A stretch of 64,000 nt of DNA from Nymphaea colorata (GCF_008831285.2 NC_045140.1:14743796-14807795), one strand, 5' to 3'; positions 1-14,491 are shown, counted from the first letter of the stretch. A program made the numbers and translations. The notes: generated by a model not told the origin, from the sequence alone.

Positions 1-3000
1 AGCTTATTTCCATTCTCTGATCTGTGTATGAACAGATATGCTTTGGAATACATGTATCTGACAGTGTTGACGACAGTTTCAGGCACATATCTTCATGACC
101 AATCCTGCATTTAGTAGCCTCTTGGATTTGTTCTTTTCCTCGAACTGTTCCCTTAAAGCCATGCTACTCCATGTGGTTTCTCTCTTTAAAAGTAATCAAG
201 AATCTGATTAGGAACCAGCTAAATGGAGTGTGGTTAAATCATTATAATGCAACCATTTTGCTGGTTTGTTCTTTTTTTCCTAGGTGCAATGGTGTTATTT
301 AATTCCTTATGACCTTGGCTTCTCTGTCGTCGCCATTATTTCTTTTATATATTTTACAGCACATCACCCACTTGGGTCTTACAGCACAAGTACTTGTCCT
401 CTTGTTCCCTTTCTATGCATTATTTTGCATTGGTTTTTGGTGGGATCTCAGATGGACAAGCTTTTCGTGGGCACATGCAAGCACAAGCTTCTAAGAAAAG
501 AGTTGATTCATACCTGCCATTATGGATGTCTCATCTTGATTGTCTGACTTGTCAAAAGCCGTGTCAGCAGAATTTTTTACCAAGTTTTTTTTTACCTCTT
601 TACTGATGCTTTTCAATGCCAGTGAATACTGGAATTTTTATAGTGGTAAATGGCCATTACTTCATGCAAAACTTCAGTGACAATGCAAAAAAGACGCTTT
701 AATAGTGATATCGGTGATCATTTATGGGTCATCCTTTATCAGATGAGAAATGAGACTATTGAAGTCAGATATATGTGCGTGAAAGATTTAAAAACAAAAT
801 GAGTTTCATCAAATATATATATTTTTTAAAAAGAAAATGAGGAAAACAACTAGTTGGGACATGATTTTAGAGTTTTAGTTTCTTGGGTCCTAACGAAATC
901 CACTCTTTCATGTATCGAAGAGACCTGAATCTTGATAAGATGTCAATCATGCACCAACTTGAATTCTATCAAATTCACTCACACACAAACATGGAGATCA
1001 GAGAGAGACTCCCCTACATTCCGCCTAGTGTATGTAGCGCAAGCTTTTAAAAGAAAGGAAAATAGCCAGGTCTGAAAAGCAAGGATCGTATCACTGAAAA
1101 AAGGAGGTGGAGATTTCAGATGTGGGGTCGCAGGGCGATCTCCATTGAATTCAGATTCCATTTATATGAAAAGACGAGAAAGAAACACAGAGAAATGATG
1201 GTCACCGTTGAACGTTTAGAGAGGCCAATACCATCCAATCCAGAATGGGAGCTGAGGGGGAGAGAGGTCAGCTACTTTTGAATGATTTGCAAACCAATTC
1301 AGCAGATAATGCTTCCCATAAAGTTGTGAATCCACCACCACCCATTGCACATTGAACAAGACAGTCCATATTCCCAGACATCTGCAGTCTCCTTATTCCT
1401 TTCCTTTCTGTCTTTCCTTTTAGACCATTAAAAGATTGGTAACGCAACGGGCTAAAAGGTACATATTTGACGACACCAAGAAGCTAGGAGTACTTCAGTA
1501 CTCATTAGAACGGAGAAAAACGAAACAACCATTGCATCTTTGCACTGCTCCTCTTCCTTCAGGTAGAGTTTGCATGGCGCTTGAGTGTTTTTTTACATCA
1601 TCACGAAGGAGATGGACAGAAACTTCTGTCATCTTTTTCTCAAGTAGAGCATCTCAGAAAGTTGGAAACAGAAAATAAGACACGATAGAGTCTCGTTATT
1701 TGTTAGCTTCCTTTTGATCCATCCCAACCGAACTATGAGTGGGCTAGTAATAAAGCAAACTACAACCTATGAGAATGAGTTAATTGGCAGATTTTCATGA
1801 TTCGCCAACGAACCGATGTGATTTCTTTAATCAAGAATCAAATTTCAATTTTTTTAAGTCTTAGTTAATCTTGAAAGCATCATTCAAGAGTAGTTGCAAA
1901 GAAGAGACAAATGTTCTTTTTACTTGAAAAGAAAAGGGCTTGAGGATGATGCTACAAGATGCATGTTGGCCCATATTAAATACAAAATGTGGACAAATTA
2001 GCCTGCACTTAATAAATCAAAGATCTATACTAATGTGTCCAACGGCAATGCAAGTGTGAGTCAGGTAGTTCTTAGTTGCCACCCATGCGTGAGATTAGAT
2101 ATAAACTTTATTTTAAGGCTAATCATTAATTATTTTCATCTCATGTAGGTTGGCCTGCCAAGTTGACAGAAATCATATTGGTTTCATCAGATACCCAAAA
2201 TTCTAAAGCGCAAGTGGATCTGAGATTGTTTAAAATAATTTTTTTTTAAAAAAAAAACATTATTCGACAATTGCAGTGGCCATCTTTGTAGATTTTTTGA
2301 TTAGCGACCTTCGCTGCCGTTGCTTCTAATTCGATCAATAAGAAAAGAAGGATAAATTTGTTGGACAAAATGAAACCAACAAAATTACGTTCATAAACTT
2401 GGTCACGTGTCTAGCGCACAGGCTCCAAGTGGCGAGCCTCGCTTCATCCAGACACTATGTGGTGGATATAATTTTCTTCGCTTCTACTTCATTTTCCACC
2501 TGAATTTATGGTCCTTGTGAAGTGCTCAATCCTTCTCTTCATCCCATCTGTTGGCCACCGAAAATGACCATCTAAAAAGAACATCTTTTACGCAAACAAA
2601 ATTCTAAAGAATGGAATTAAAAAGGAAAATAAATATATATGAGTGAACCTTTTTTTTTCTCTTTTTCTTTTTTTCCAAAGAAGAAAAACTAACAAAGTCA
2701 CATTGAATGGTTGCCAGAATATTTGAAAGTATGAGTTGCCCTTACAGGTGTTGCATTAATGCTAATTCACAGGCATCAAGCTCTCTGGTACATCAACTTT
2801 GCATCTTTTTTGTGAAAAGTTGGGATTGGGGAGAATCCTTACCACGGTGGAGAAGGACCACAACGGAGCCCTCTGGTCCTACTGGAGATGGAACTTGGAA
2901 GCGCTATCTCTGTGACTGTGACTCACTTTCTTCCTTTTTATCCCCTTTCTTTCGTACCTTACACCAACCTCCAACTACATTAATACTCTTGTGAATCGAT

Positions 3001-4430
3001 TTTTTTTGCAAAAATGGATCGGAAAGTTTTGAATTGGATACGAAGCATTTTTTTTTTTTAATTGAAACTGCTGGAAGTTTTGAATTCATGAAAAATCTAA
3101 AAAATCAAAATCTCATAAACTAATCCAGCTGATTTTATATATATGAAATCGTTCGACTAAGTGAGAGGCAGAGTATCCCGATTGGCTGGAGAAATCCACG
3201 TCCTATGTAATATAGATATATATATGAAGATGTGATTCATATGAATTACTTTTAACAAGAAAAAAAAAAAAAAGGCAAGGCTTGTGGGAGTAGCAGTAAA
3301 AGAGAGGATGGATGGACATATGTTTTATACGAAAAAAATGCAGGGATACACGGAACATATGCAAGGTAAGGATACGACCAATGTGCAAATTTTCATTTCC
3401 CTCATAAGCAACGAGTGTTCATGATTCCTGTACATAAGCATAGCCTTAGCACTCTTATATTGTGTCCCTGTCATAGTTGTTAACAACGCATACATGCAGA
3501 AGTCTCACAGAGATTTTTAGTTTTTCTCAAATTTAGATCAACTACAACATTTAACTTAATTTTTTCAATTCACAAATTCGAAAGAAAAAGTCAGTAGGCA
3601 ACCGGCAATTTTTTTTTTTGACTGTACTGGTAAAAATTAATCTTTTCTTGAAAGATTTGTGAAGAAGAAATTGGTCAGTATATGACATTATTTGGCTCCA
3701 TCACCTGCAGCCAGCAACTGTTCTTTGGCATATGCACGCACACAATCACCTGCCATTATTAAAAAAAAAATACTGCTCTTTTAAAAGAAAAAAAAAAAGC
3801 AAAATATTGCAACGAATATCCATTCTCGAATTTTCTTTGTATGTTAGCAAAGAAATTTTTTTTTTCGACAGGAATGAATAAAGTTTGAGGTAACAAAAGA
3901 TTCTTATAAACTTCTCCTATTCAAAGGAAATTCTGCATTGTCTATGCGCATCGGATCCTAGGGGCTTAAATCCCATCTATAATATACTGATAGATATATA
4001 TATATGTATTTGCACATAATGGAAAGGAATTAAAAAAGAACAAGTTGCTCATGCAAGTATAAAACAAAGGATGGTCCTGCGAATAATTTGAGAAGTAGTA
4101 TACAAATATGAAGAGTGAGGTTGGTGCGGTGTTACATTATGCTGGAGCGCGTGGACAGTGACGTCGGTTGTTTGGCTCGAGCAGTGTTGCAATCACAGGC
4201 CTTACGTGGTCGCCTTGTCCAACAAGAACGAACAAGAGAAGAACAACTCCCACACGCATGTGCAAGCAAGGTTCCAAAAGCGGATTGTTACGTTCCAGTG
4301 CTTTGTGGTAAACTCAAATTTTACCATCGAGTGTGACACATTTAAACGTGAACAAATGTGAACCCTAACATTTCCATCTCGGCGTCGATGGAAACGGTCC
4401 CCAAGAGTTGGTGTATAAAACAAAACATTG
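1..4430. other. Intergenic, no gene recognised
   Basis: AT-rich sequence with many homopolymer A and T runs and short TA runs (for example near 3990). Open frames are at most about 95 codons, show no family motif and overlap each other on both strands, as expected by chance. I see no RNA gene or transposon coding remnant here. Confidence 0.6.
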
Positions 4431-4437
4431 TTTTGCC

Positions 4438-4702
4438 TTCAAACGTCATTTAAGACGTATTTTTTTATAGTAAAAGGTAGAGCGCCTACTCCTAAAGAGG
4501 TTTTCACTGGGTGTTTGTGACGAACTTAGTTTCGATCGACAAGTGAATGTGAATAACCTGCCCTCTTTCTCTTCCAAAAGTTATTGAAAGAAAATGTTGT
4601 TTTTTTTTTTTTTGTCTTGACACCCAAACAGACAATTATATTATTATAGAACCTACTTTTAACAAAACGTCGCTTTTAAGATGTCATCATTCAAACACAA
4701 CC
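4438..4702. mobile_element. Fold-back MITE-like element
   Basis: The left arm (about 4438-4490) and right arm (about 4650-4702) are imperfect reverse complements. The left arm reads TTCAAACGTC, then TTAAGACGT, then AAAAGGTAG. The right arm reads CCTACTTTTA, then TTTTAAGATGTC, then ATTCAAACAC. A second inverted pair lies inside: CTGGGTGTTTGTG near 4507 against GACACCCAAACAG near 4621. No ORF fits within. The structure is that of a non-autonomous fold-back DNA element. The superfamily is not assigned, because no clear target-site duplication was found. Confidence 0.5.
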
Positions 4703-7090
4703 TAAAGGTTGGTAAAATTTAAGGGAAAAAAGGAAATTTAAATGTATATATGATTAAACTTCATGAGCGTATGTATACAAATTAAATGCTGCACCTATTT
4801 GAAATTCGACAACGTGCACTCTCTTACGTAAGCTTTCAGCCATTTTCCTTCTTCCCCTCTAATTTCTGCTTTTCTCACCGCTCGCGTCACAGAACCGGGC
4901 GCAGTCCTTACTGTCCCTACGTGACGCCTTCTTCCCTCGTCTTTCAGTGGCAGTTGTGAATTGTGATCCGACAAAGGAGGGGCTCGCCCCATGAGAAGGA
5001 CCATATTCCCAACACCCAACCTATTGGCTGGCGCTGGGTCCCACTCCCTCCACCCCGAGCCACTTGTTCACCTCCAAATTTTTTATTTTCAAAAAAGAAA
5101 AGTATTATTGGCCACGTTAGTTGACCCATGACCCTATTATTATCAATTTCTTATGAACTTTCAACCCCAATAATTCTGTTCCCCACCTCGGGTTTTAGTG
5201 TCCCAATATATATATATATATATATACAGACATAGTGGCTTGGTGTTGGGACTTAAAAGGGTTGAACAACACGAATTCTTGAGTTCATGAAGTATCTGCG
5301 CATGCTGATTGTGAGTTGTCTCAATCATTTTCCTTTTTAGAGTTTATAAGGTGATTGGTGTAAAAATTAACGTATTTTTTTGAATAAAAAATTTATGCAT
5401 AATTATTTACTTGCTATCAATCAAGTTAATTGGACAACTCATAATCCGCTTTTATATCCGTGCACGAGCAAAAATCTAGAAACTGTAATTGCCCGCTTCG
5501 CCGCAGCCCCTACTTTCAAGGCAGCAGCTGCCTCAGACTAAATTCTTTCCACAAAATTGGCAACCAAAGGGCCACTCACCAACTTCCTTTTGCCACTATA
5601 AAATTTTCAATACTGATGATGCTATATATATATATATATCCCCTACTCGTCACATTAGATAATGATCGGTTAGGTTGTCGATTTTGACGTAGAGATTAAG
5701 TTAAAAGAAAAATATAAAAATTAAATTGTATTTTCAAGAAATTGAAATACTAATAATAAGATCCTCATATAAAAGTTTGGCAGAACTGAGGCCGGTAGGC
5801 TATAGGTACCTATTTCGAATCCTCATGGCACCAACCTACCTTTTGTGCTACAAAATAGGCACTACTTAAGTGTAGTAGTCACAAATTTTGTATTCTAAAA
5901 GATAAGAAATTGAGTTGGGACTATGACCTTTTTTTTGAGCGGTGAAAAACCTAGATCACCTTAAAAAAAAATACTCATGCTAACAAAAAAACAAATCAGT
6001 TAAATTTGTTGCCTATCAATGAAAGATACATATGTCTCCACCTCCCGATTTCTCACATCATGATTTATGAACCCTCAAGGCTACGTTGGCATTGGCATTC
6101 AATAATAAGAAATGTAACGGGTTTGACTCCTAAAAGAAAAATTGATGAGATTTCAAGCCGGCGACAGGACCACTTTAGCTTGCTCGTCTTGCAATTTCAG
6201 AGAAATATTAAGCCTGTGCTTTTGCCTGATTCCGGCCCTTCGGTTTCCACCCCGGTGGCTGCTATATTTAATGGCAAAGGTAGAATTGTCAACTTCACAT
6301 TCCCTTCCAAATCCCACCAAATTCTCTGAAAAAAGGAAGCAATATTGTAATTTGCTACCTCCAAACCATGCGCCTCTCCTCTCACCCAAACAACTCCAAT
6401 GTCAGCATTGACTTGCACCCTCTTTTTCTTTTCTTTCTTTCTCTAGTTGACATTGGAATTAAGCTTCACGGCCCTTTTTTTTCTCGGTATTCCAAAAAAG
6501 GGTTTCATATTTGCAGAAAAATGCATCTCAGAACTTAGCCTTTCTGTTGCTGGCAACATGGGGTCGGCCTCTTTTTTAATTCGGCTTTACTAAATTTGGT
6601 TTGCGATGTATTAAATTATCTCAGTGGAACTCATTAACGTTTTACCTGACAAAGGTAATTCTTTATTCATTTTTTAATTTGCCCTAAATCTTGAAATAGT
6701 TTTTAAATGAAGAATTTGGTGTCTCGTGTGTCATAGCAGGTGGGAATTTTTCTATATTGTTTGAGCACGCGATCCTGAGATGACACACGGTGCTCGAATT
6801 ATTTCGAGGACAATTATTGCATAAGATCATGCCTCCAAATTTGACTATGCCCAAACAAAGGGGCAGCTGCACTTTAGGAAGTCGAAAGCCAAGTTCTCTT
6901 AAGTTCCTTTCAAAACTGTCACAGTAGTAAGTGCTTTCTTTCTCATAGTTTAAAACTTTGGATTCTACTCCCCAACTTACCTTGCCTTTTTGTGGAAAGA
7001 ATTCTGCGGAGATGGAAATTTGATAATTTGAAATTTCAAAGCTTGTAAAACTTAAAACTCGTCTAAATGAGGCAGTAAAAGTGTAAATTT
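4703..7090. other. Intergenic, no gene recognised
   Basis: AT-rich DNA with TA microsatellites at 5206-5226 and about 5623-5638. Overlapping short ORFs on both strands at 6006-6418 have no recognisable motif and are treated as chance. Confidence 0.55.
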
Positions 7091-7511
7091 TCTCGAGTTT
7101 TCACCAACCAAAATTGCTTACGTATATGGTCAGACTTTTAGAGGAAAACCAGAAATTGAAGTTGAAATTTCTTGGTTTTCAACAATCAAGATTGCTTACA
7201 TATATGGTTAGATTTTAGAAGGAAAACTAGAGAATGAACTTGAAATTTTCCGAGTTTACAACAATCAAAATTGCTTACATATAGGGGCGGAACCAGGGGC
7301 CCCACCACACCTCCCTCAATTTGTTTTTTAATTTACATGTAATTTTAAATAAATTAATTTGTTTTAATATAAAATTTTTGAAACATTGTATTTTGGTCCT
7401 TACTAAAATTTTGAAGTAATAATTTGATCATCCTCATGAAATATTTTTGGCTCCCACCTGCTTATATATGGTCAAACGCACGCGTGGAGGAAAACTAGAA
7501 ATTGAACTTGA
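7091..7511 (+). repeat. Three-copy ~78-bp tandem repeat, third copy interrupted
   Basis: Three imperfect copies begin near 7091, 7169 and 7247. Each carries the order TTTTCACCAA/TTTTCAACAA, then ATTGCTTAC, then ATATGGT, then GAGGAAAACCAG, then AATTGAA, then TTGAAAT. Copies one and two are continuous. Copy three runs to 7282, is broken by about 176 bp of unrelated DNA, and resumes near 7459 with TGCTTATATATGGTC. Confidence 0.75.
7283..7458. mobile_element. Short transposon-like insertion (MITE) in the tandem repeat
   Basis: This is extra DNA inside the third tandem copy. It starts AGGGGCGGAACCAGG and ends TTTTGGCTCCCACC; the two ends are imperfect inverted repeats. It is flanked by TGCTTACATAT (7272-7282) and TGCTTATATAT (7459-7469), which look like an 11-bp target-site duplication with one difference. 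There is no coding capacity. A related sequence lies at about 56871-57020. The duplication length would suit a Mutator-like element, but this is inference. Confidence 0.6.
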
Positions 7512-10500
7512 CAATGTAACGGAACAGTCTTTCAACAATGACATTGAGCCCACCATCATTTGCTTTCGGAAGGGTGCTGGGGGTTTCTTCTTCTCCTTTT
7601 AACTGATCATTTTTTAGCATATTTGCAACAAAGTACCTTACTTTTTGTTTTTTCCAAACAAAATCTTATATATGAGCCCCACTTTGCTGAAAAACTGCTA
7701 GACTAGTGTTTGAGGTTACAAGTTTTCAAGGTTTAGCAGTAATTTAATTTTGTTCCCCAACAAATCACTGAATTTGTTTTGTCTGATGTTCTTGTTAGTG
7801 GCTAACTAGGGAACTCATATTCCACCATTTCATCATAGGAGTATTTTTTTTTATTCATAAAAAGATGTTTTCTGGATTTTAATTTTGTTCTTATAAAAAA
7901 AGTTCTCCAGTTTAATGTGGAAGCTATTTTTATCATTTTTCATTCTAACAAACGGCCTTTTGTTGGGAACCTAACATATAACGTTAAATGAAAATAAGGC
8001 AATCATTTGACGGTTTTCCTGATAGAGAAAAACTATAAATCAGGTTTTGGAAATTATGGCTATAATGTCGGCCCCTAAAAAACAAACCACAGTGAAATCT
8101 ATAATTGAGTCTAGTTCGACAACTAAACTAAACAGGCCGGGCTTGAACTATCGATAAGGGCTTCAGGTCAACTCGAACCGGAGTAAATTGAACCATGCAC
8201 TGGCCCCATCTCTACTACCAGATGCTCAGCTTTGTCATATGCTTAAAGCTAGGAGAAAAAAAAAAAACTCGCTTTCACATGCCTCCAAATTAGTATCTGC
8301 TCAAGCGTTCCCATCCTCGTGATGATGTGAGCATCCCCATTGCATTTGGACGCTCCTTTTATGCCTTACTTAGGCTAAATTAGAAGGTTCCCGGGAGAAG
8401 GTTCGGACCTAGGGCGGGCGTATCGTACCCGACTGCTTAGGTACTTGTTTAAACAAAGCATTAAAAAAAAAAGAATTTTTAACATCTTCTTTTTGATAGA
8501 GATGAGGATGGATGAGGACAGCACCAACCGATAGAGGAGTAATCTGATTCGGAATCTTCAACCCGACACTTTTTTTTAATGAGGATATGAGGCAGTTTTT
8601 TCCTCCTCAAATGTAATAATAATGTTGAATGGATGTGGTTCTTGCTTGCTTGCTGCTCCACTCCAATCTTCAGATCTATCTATTCATATCCTCACTTTTT
8701 GGTACTTTAAATACACTTTTATCTTCAATTGGAATTTCGTTTTCTTCAAATTTTATTTCCCGTAAAGGCGGGATGCTTTAATGTTTCTAATCCAGTAGGG
8801 AGAGAGATTCTGAATCTAGTGTGAGCATCGGGTTGCGAACCCACCTCGAAATGGGCCGTTGGTTTTAACTGTGGGGGTAAAGTAAAGTTCAATAACTTAA
8901 GCTTTTATCGCCTTTCTCAGATCCATGGTGACAGATCAAACTACATGTAGCGTGAATTTAAAATTTATGTTATTGAGATCGTTAGTTTGTTTAAATAAAA
9001 AATAAAATTTATGTTATTGAGATCGTTAGTTTGTTTAAATAAAAAATTTCCCAAAAAATACATTTTTATGCAACCTTGGATCTAAGATATGAGGCAATCT
9101 AAGTTCTTGGTAACAAAATTTATATTCTTGTTCAACAAAAGATATGTATAAAGATGTGCATAAGGATAGAAGTCTATTCCCGGCAGCTTGTTTTTTCGTC
9201 AATAATTTTTGAATCATGCAGGAAGGGGAAAAGGGAAAAAAAAAAAAAAAAAAGCCCATCAAAGTTCATGGCACGTTGATGGTCAATATTATTCCTCATT
9301 TTAAAATAGTTGGTGCAGCAGTTGGCATCTAAGTAGGCTTGTTCCTTTTCAGACCAGATCGGTCAGACTAAGGCCCATAAGGATGGTCAACCATTTGACT
9401 GCAGTTGCGAAGGAGGGTTTTACTTCCTAATCACCTAACCCTTGAAGCCCAAGACGGCCGGGAAACATGAACACGCAACTATGTCCTTTCATGCTACTCG
9501 AGACTGGGTGTGAGCCCGCTGGCGGATGCGCGCGCTTAGTCAAGGCGATGGTCGGCTGGACCATCTTGCCTGGTCTGATCGAATTAATGTTCCCTATGAC
9601 TGGTCAACCCAAAAAAGTCCATTCCAAGCTTCACATACAAGAGCAGGCTCGTTGCCAAAGGCCTTTGAACTCTGCCAGGCAGCCAGCCGCCTTCTTGTTT
9701 CATGAAGATCTCTTTCTCTTGGGCCTTAAAGAAAAAAAAACAAAAAAAAGCACGAACCCACCCGCACCGAGCCTCGGATTTCCCCATTATAGTCCATAGA
9801 CTCGCGCGCTGCACTCATTTACTGGACCTAATTGGCCACAAAATATGGGTCTGTGTTCGACAAGCCGGTTGACCACCCTAATCATAGTCAAAGATAAAAT
9901 CGCTCTTAGAGTTTGACTGGACCAAGATGATTAGATTTGGCACATGGGATCGTAAAGCAAATCCATACTCTTGAGCCCATGGATCTCAGATTTTGGATTC
10001 TCTTAATATCCAATACAGTTCATATTTGATATCCAACCCGAGTCCTGGCCGTTGGGGTCCCTAACGTTCAAGGCGGATAGTACAAACTAACTTGGGCAAT
10101 GAAAGCTATTATATTTTCAACCCTTTGACGGTCATAATTCCATTAAATTATCCTTTTTCGGCGTCAAATTATTGAATATCATTCGCATTAAAAAAAAAAC
10201 AAAAATCAGGGAGAAACCGATTGCGAATCTAAAAGTAAGGGTACTTTCGTCATTAATGCGGCCGGAGGCTTTACCAAGAATTTAGCTCCTTTAAATTCAA
10301 TGCAAGTGTCTATAATTAGCTTAATAATTGTGGGCTCCAATGGTATAAACAAAGGAAATTCCTTTATTATAATTAACGAGATGCATGTGCTGACGGCATA
10401 GTCAATGTACTATTTTACCCCTAAAATGTAAACCAATCAGGCATCCATGGAGGGCAAGTCGCAAAACCACGAAGGCCAATTTCGAATTTCCTCGAGGGTG

Positions 10501-13500
10501 TTCCCGTCAATCGTAGAGCGAAAATGATTGGCGAGTCCGACGGAGCTTGCAGCCGTGATAAAAGTTCACGGGGATTCTACCGGGGATAGCCGGTTGCAGT
10601 CGTTCTAAAAAGTCAAAATTTCTGTAAATTACCAAAATGCACATAGCGGAGTACGTTCATGGACGAGAATGTCTTACAGGGATAAAATGATCGTGAAATG
10701 ACCATAATAGCCTTTAACGGACGATAAGGATGCAACCATCTCGCACTGTGTCCGTCTCCCGTGAGATGGAAAAAAAAAAATTAGTAATTATATTAAACAA
10801 CGTTACTTTTTTTGTTTTTAAGAAAAAAAAAAGACCTCTCCCTCGATGAGCTCAATGGTGAACCTTTAACAAGCTTTTTTTATCCATAAAATAGGGAGTA
10901 ATGAGGTACCAATAGGGGGGTTTAAAGCTGTTATTTTGGAAAGCTCAATGGGTTAGGATTGCTTCAGAGCTTAAAATGGACACTTGTCAAGTAGAGTATA
11001 ACACATTCACTCTTTTGCATTTTAGAAAAATAAAGTTTACATAATCAACTACTGACTGAATTTTCTCCAGCAGAGCCCATTTATTTCAAATAAGTATAAT
11101 AAACTTTTCCTTGTGATGCCCATGAAATGGTGGTGTAGGAGGTAGATTCAGAGACATAGCTTGCGCATAACACCTACTCCTTTGAGTTCATTATTTTGAA
11201 TTTAAAGAGTCACGTATACGAGATCCTCGTTTCACTTTTTTCTAAAGCATTGTCATTGCTGTTGTATAAAAAAAGGTTGCTGCTGATAATTTGGTGATCC
11301 GGTTGATGTCCAATTCTCAAATTGAATTATCATGCTTATGTATTCACCGAGGCACCAACTGAGTCGGGCGCTTGCTGGTGATGTATGTTGTTTCGGTGGT
11401 TTAGAATATGAGAAGGTGATGAGATTCGAGTAATGCGAAAGTTGCGAAGCCGAACGCTCGTTTGCACAATTAGTTGAACTGATACATCTAGTTGGGCGTT
11501 TAATGCACCAGTGTGACGCACATGGAGCAAAGTGCGCAGCTTTTTCCTCAGATTGTTGTGTATCTCTCATGAAAGGACGGCACGTCGACCATTTTGTTTA
11601 ATGCCTCTTTTCATTAGATCGATTTACTAAGCAAAGTGTGCTTATTTGTTGAAAAAGTTCCATGATTTATTCAAGTTTTTGCATATAGCTATAGCCATAT
11701 TAAATGTTTTTTTCCAGAAGTAATTTGAAATTATGTCTTACATCACATGAATATAAATATGAGTCGTGACCATTTATAAATCTTTGTATCCAATTCACCA
11801 GTGACACATCTTGTAAAAGTTCGAAATGAGGTCCACATGATTGCAAGAGGCATGTTCATACAGACCGTGGACGTGTACGTTGTAATACTTTTTTGTCGAG
11901 AACAGCTCCTCTTAGTGGTTCAGTTATTCATTCAAATTTCTCTCGTTGAAGTCAAATTCTTTTTTTTTTTTTTTTATGTCTACCTCTCGTTTTCTGCAGA
12001 AAGTGGAAAGCAGAAATTTGTGTGCTCTCTTTTAGCATAACTCCGAAGAGAAACTCTCGTTTCAATATTTATATAAACTTCCCTTTGACTGAAAATGTTA
12101 AATAAAGACATTAAATCAACGGGCCGTATTTTTGCTCTTTTAAGTTGAAAAAGTTTTTCTCAGTAAAAGTAGGGCGCTTTATTCGGTTAAATTGTGCTTC
12201 TGTTGGCTTTATTTGATAGCTATCAGCAGTCGGTAAAAGTTACGGAGCAAAAAATCTAAACAGAAGCCTGTGTGAGGAAGGACGAATTAAAAGCTGGCCC
12301 CTTATTGAAATTTTTTTTCTGGTCTTTCGAGAGCCTTTTCTAGCTAAAAAAACTATAGGAAGCTTCTCTTCAGGGGGTCGTCCAGAGTGATCAGGGCGTT
12401 TTGGACAATGTGCGCAGAGAAAGCACGCTTTTCAGGGGAACGCACGCCGGGCTGACGGTGGAAAAACCTGGACCCTGCGATCATTAGATCGGACGGCTCC
12501 CAGAGGCGGACTCGTGTTACGGTCGATCGTATTTACTTTTCATTTTTCAAGGAGTCAAGCACACGAGGTGGAGCATGCTTGCTTTTACTCCGCCCTCCTG
12601 GTCCACCGAATTCTCCGTCTTTTTTTTAATTGTCGAGAATGCCCTAACTCCCTTTCGGGTGTGGAATGTTCGGTTCTCTAACGGATTCGGATCCATCAAA
12701 ATCGGAGCAGTACAAATAGATCGAATTGGATCGATAATCCCGGGGTTAGTATTTGACAGCTCGAGACTGACTCGAAGTGGATCTGAACTTACCCACTGGT
12801 TAAACTCTGGTTGGTACCAAATAATTTACCAGTCAAAACTCAAAAATTACTATTATTGTGTCTGTATTTAAGATTCACGCCAGTTTTATTTTATTTCACA
12901 ATGTTAAGGCCTCAAAGATGTAAAATGATTTTTTTGGGGATTAATTTAAAATGAGAAAGAAACGGAGGGCAATCTTTCTCCTCTCTAACTTTCTTGAGAG
13001 GTTGTAGGGATATCAATAGGTACTATTTAGATCTGATATCCGACCACGCCACATAAAAAAATAGACATGAAAAAAATTTGACATCCGTTTAAGAATGGAT
13101 CATATTCGTATATAAGAAATGCCATCAGATCAGTTTTACATATGGATTCCAATTTAATTAAATCCTGACCAGATTTGGATTTAGATCAGATATAGTTTTC
13201 AATAAATGTCCCATACTCAATATCTATAATATGGTTTGGATTGTATTTAAAAGTTGGATTGAGATTCAGATGTTAATCTAAAAGTCACATCAAGATGGAA
13301 TTAAGAATATTAATTTCGATTTCAGATTTGGATATGGCATATTTTTTTTTGCTTGAGTTTGAATATGAATTCATATATATATATATGTATATAACTCTGA
13401 TTCAAATCCAATTCATTGTATCTGTATGTGAGCCACGTAACTTTTTTTTAAATAAATTCTTATTACTTAATTTTTTTCACATGATATCACAGCTAAAGTT

Positions 13501-14480
13501 ATGTTTTTCTGCCATTGTTTTTCAATCTGATTTGTTTTCAGCAATCTTCCAACTTTTTTGGCATAGAGGTTGGCGACATTGTACTTACTTTTACGGGTTT
13601 TAACTTAAATGAAGGATGAATATTGTTTTATTTGAACTTGCAATAACATTTCATGTTGACAACCTACTTCATGCACCCCATGACTTGACGGGGAGTGCTA
13701 GAATTTTCAATATCAATGAAGGAGGTCACTAAATTCTTCAATCAAAATATTTCCAGTAGATAATATTTTGTCCCAATCTTCAAGATTGGTTTCAATTTAT
13801 TGCAGATGTACTTTCTAATGTTGTGCACTGAGTAAATAAGTAGGTAAATAACATATATACACATATGTATATATTTCTTCTTTAAGTGACATATTTTTTA
13901 GCACAGTCTTAGAGCAAGTTTTTGAACTGGTTAGCTAATGTATTCATAAACTTAACAAAAATGAGCAAAATATGAGGAATGGTCTTCTTCGTTCAATTCG
14001 GTTTACTTATTTTTCAGCTGAATTCAGTTCAACAACTGCAAAAGTTTGGAAAGCAAAGACAGGATTTATCCAGTCACTCTCACCCGTTCAACTGAGAGTC
14101 GGGTACGCTTTTTTGGACAAAGACATCCAGACCCGTTCGCTCATGTAATGTTACCCCCTTCCATTTCCTATAATATTCATAAATAAAACAGCTTGAACCG
14201 GAAGTGGATCAGGATTCGAACTTAAAGCGGTTCAATCCAACCCGATCTTCCTGGTTGGGTTGACCAACTTGGGGTAACGATGGCCAATTCTGCATATGAC
14301 GGAGGACAAACCTGGCAACTACGGGAAGGGGAGGGTGCATCCGTAAATAGCAATCCATTCAGTGGTCGGTTCGGTAACGGCTGAGACGCGAGGAGCCTAG
14401 GGTTGACTAGAAGAGCGGGACCCGCGAGCGATGGCGGAGATCGCATCTGGTACGTCGATTTTCCGACTACGAATCTCTAG
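7512..14480. other. Intergenic; scattered repeat debris
   Basis: No gene recognised. A perfect 44-bp tandem duplication lies at 8959-9046. Sequence at about 13000-13400 is rich in degenerate GGAT/TTGGAT words of the kind seen in decayed plant transposons. Several ORFs of 75-110 codons (for example 9467-9799 and 11253-11570) lack motifs and have overlapping opposite-strand frames. Confidence 0.5.
8959..9046. repeat. Perfect 44-bp tandem duplication
   Basis: The unit at 8959-9002 is repeated exactly at 9003-9046. It contains the words TTATGTTATTGAGATCG and TTTGTTTAAATAAAAA. The identity implies a recent duplication. Confidence 0.85.
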
Positions 14481-14491
14481 GAAGTCCACCG

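Noticed and set aside
9467-9799. 110-codon ORF
   Set aside because: No family signal. It ends in A-rich low complexity and has an overlapping opposite frame.
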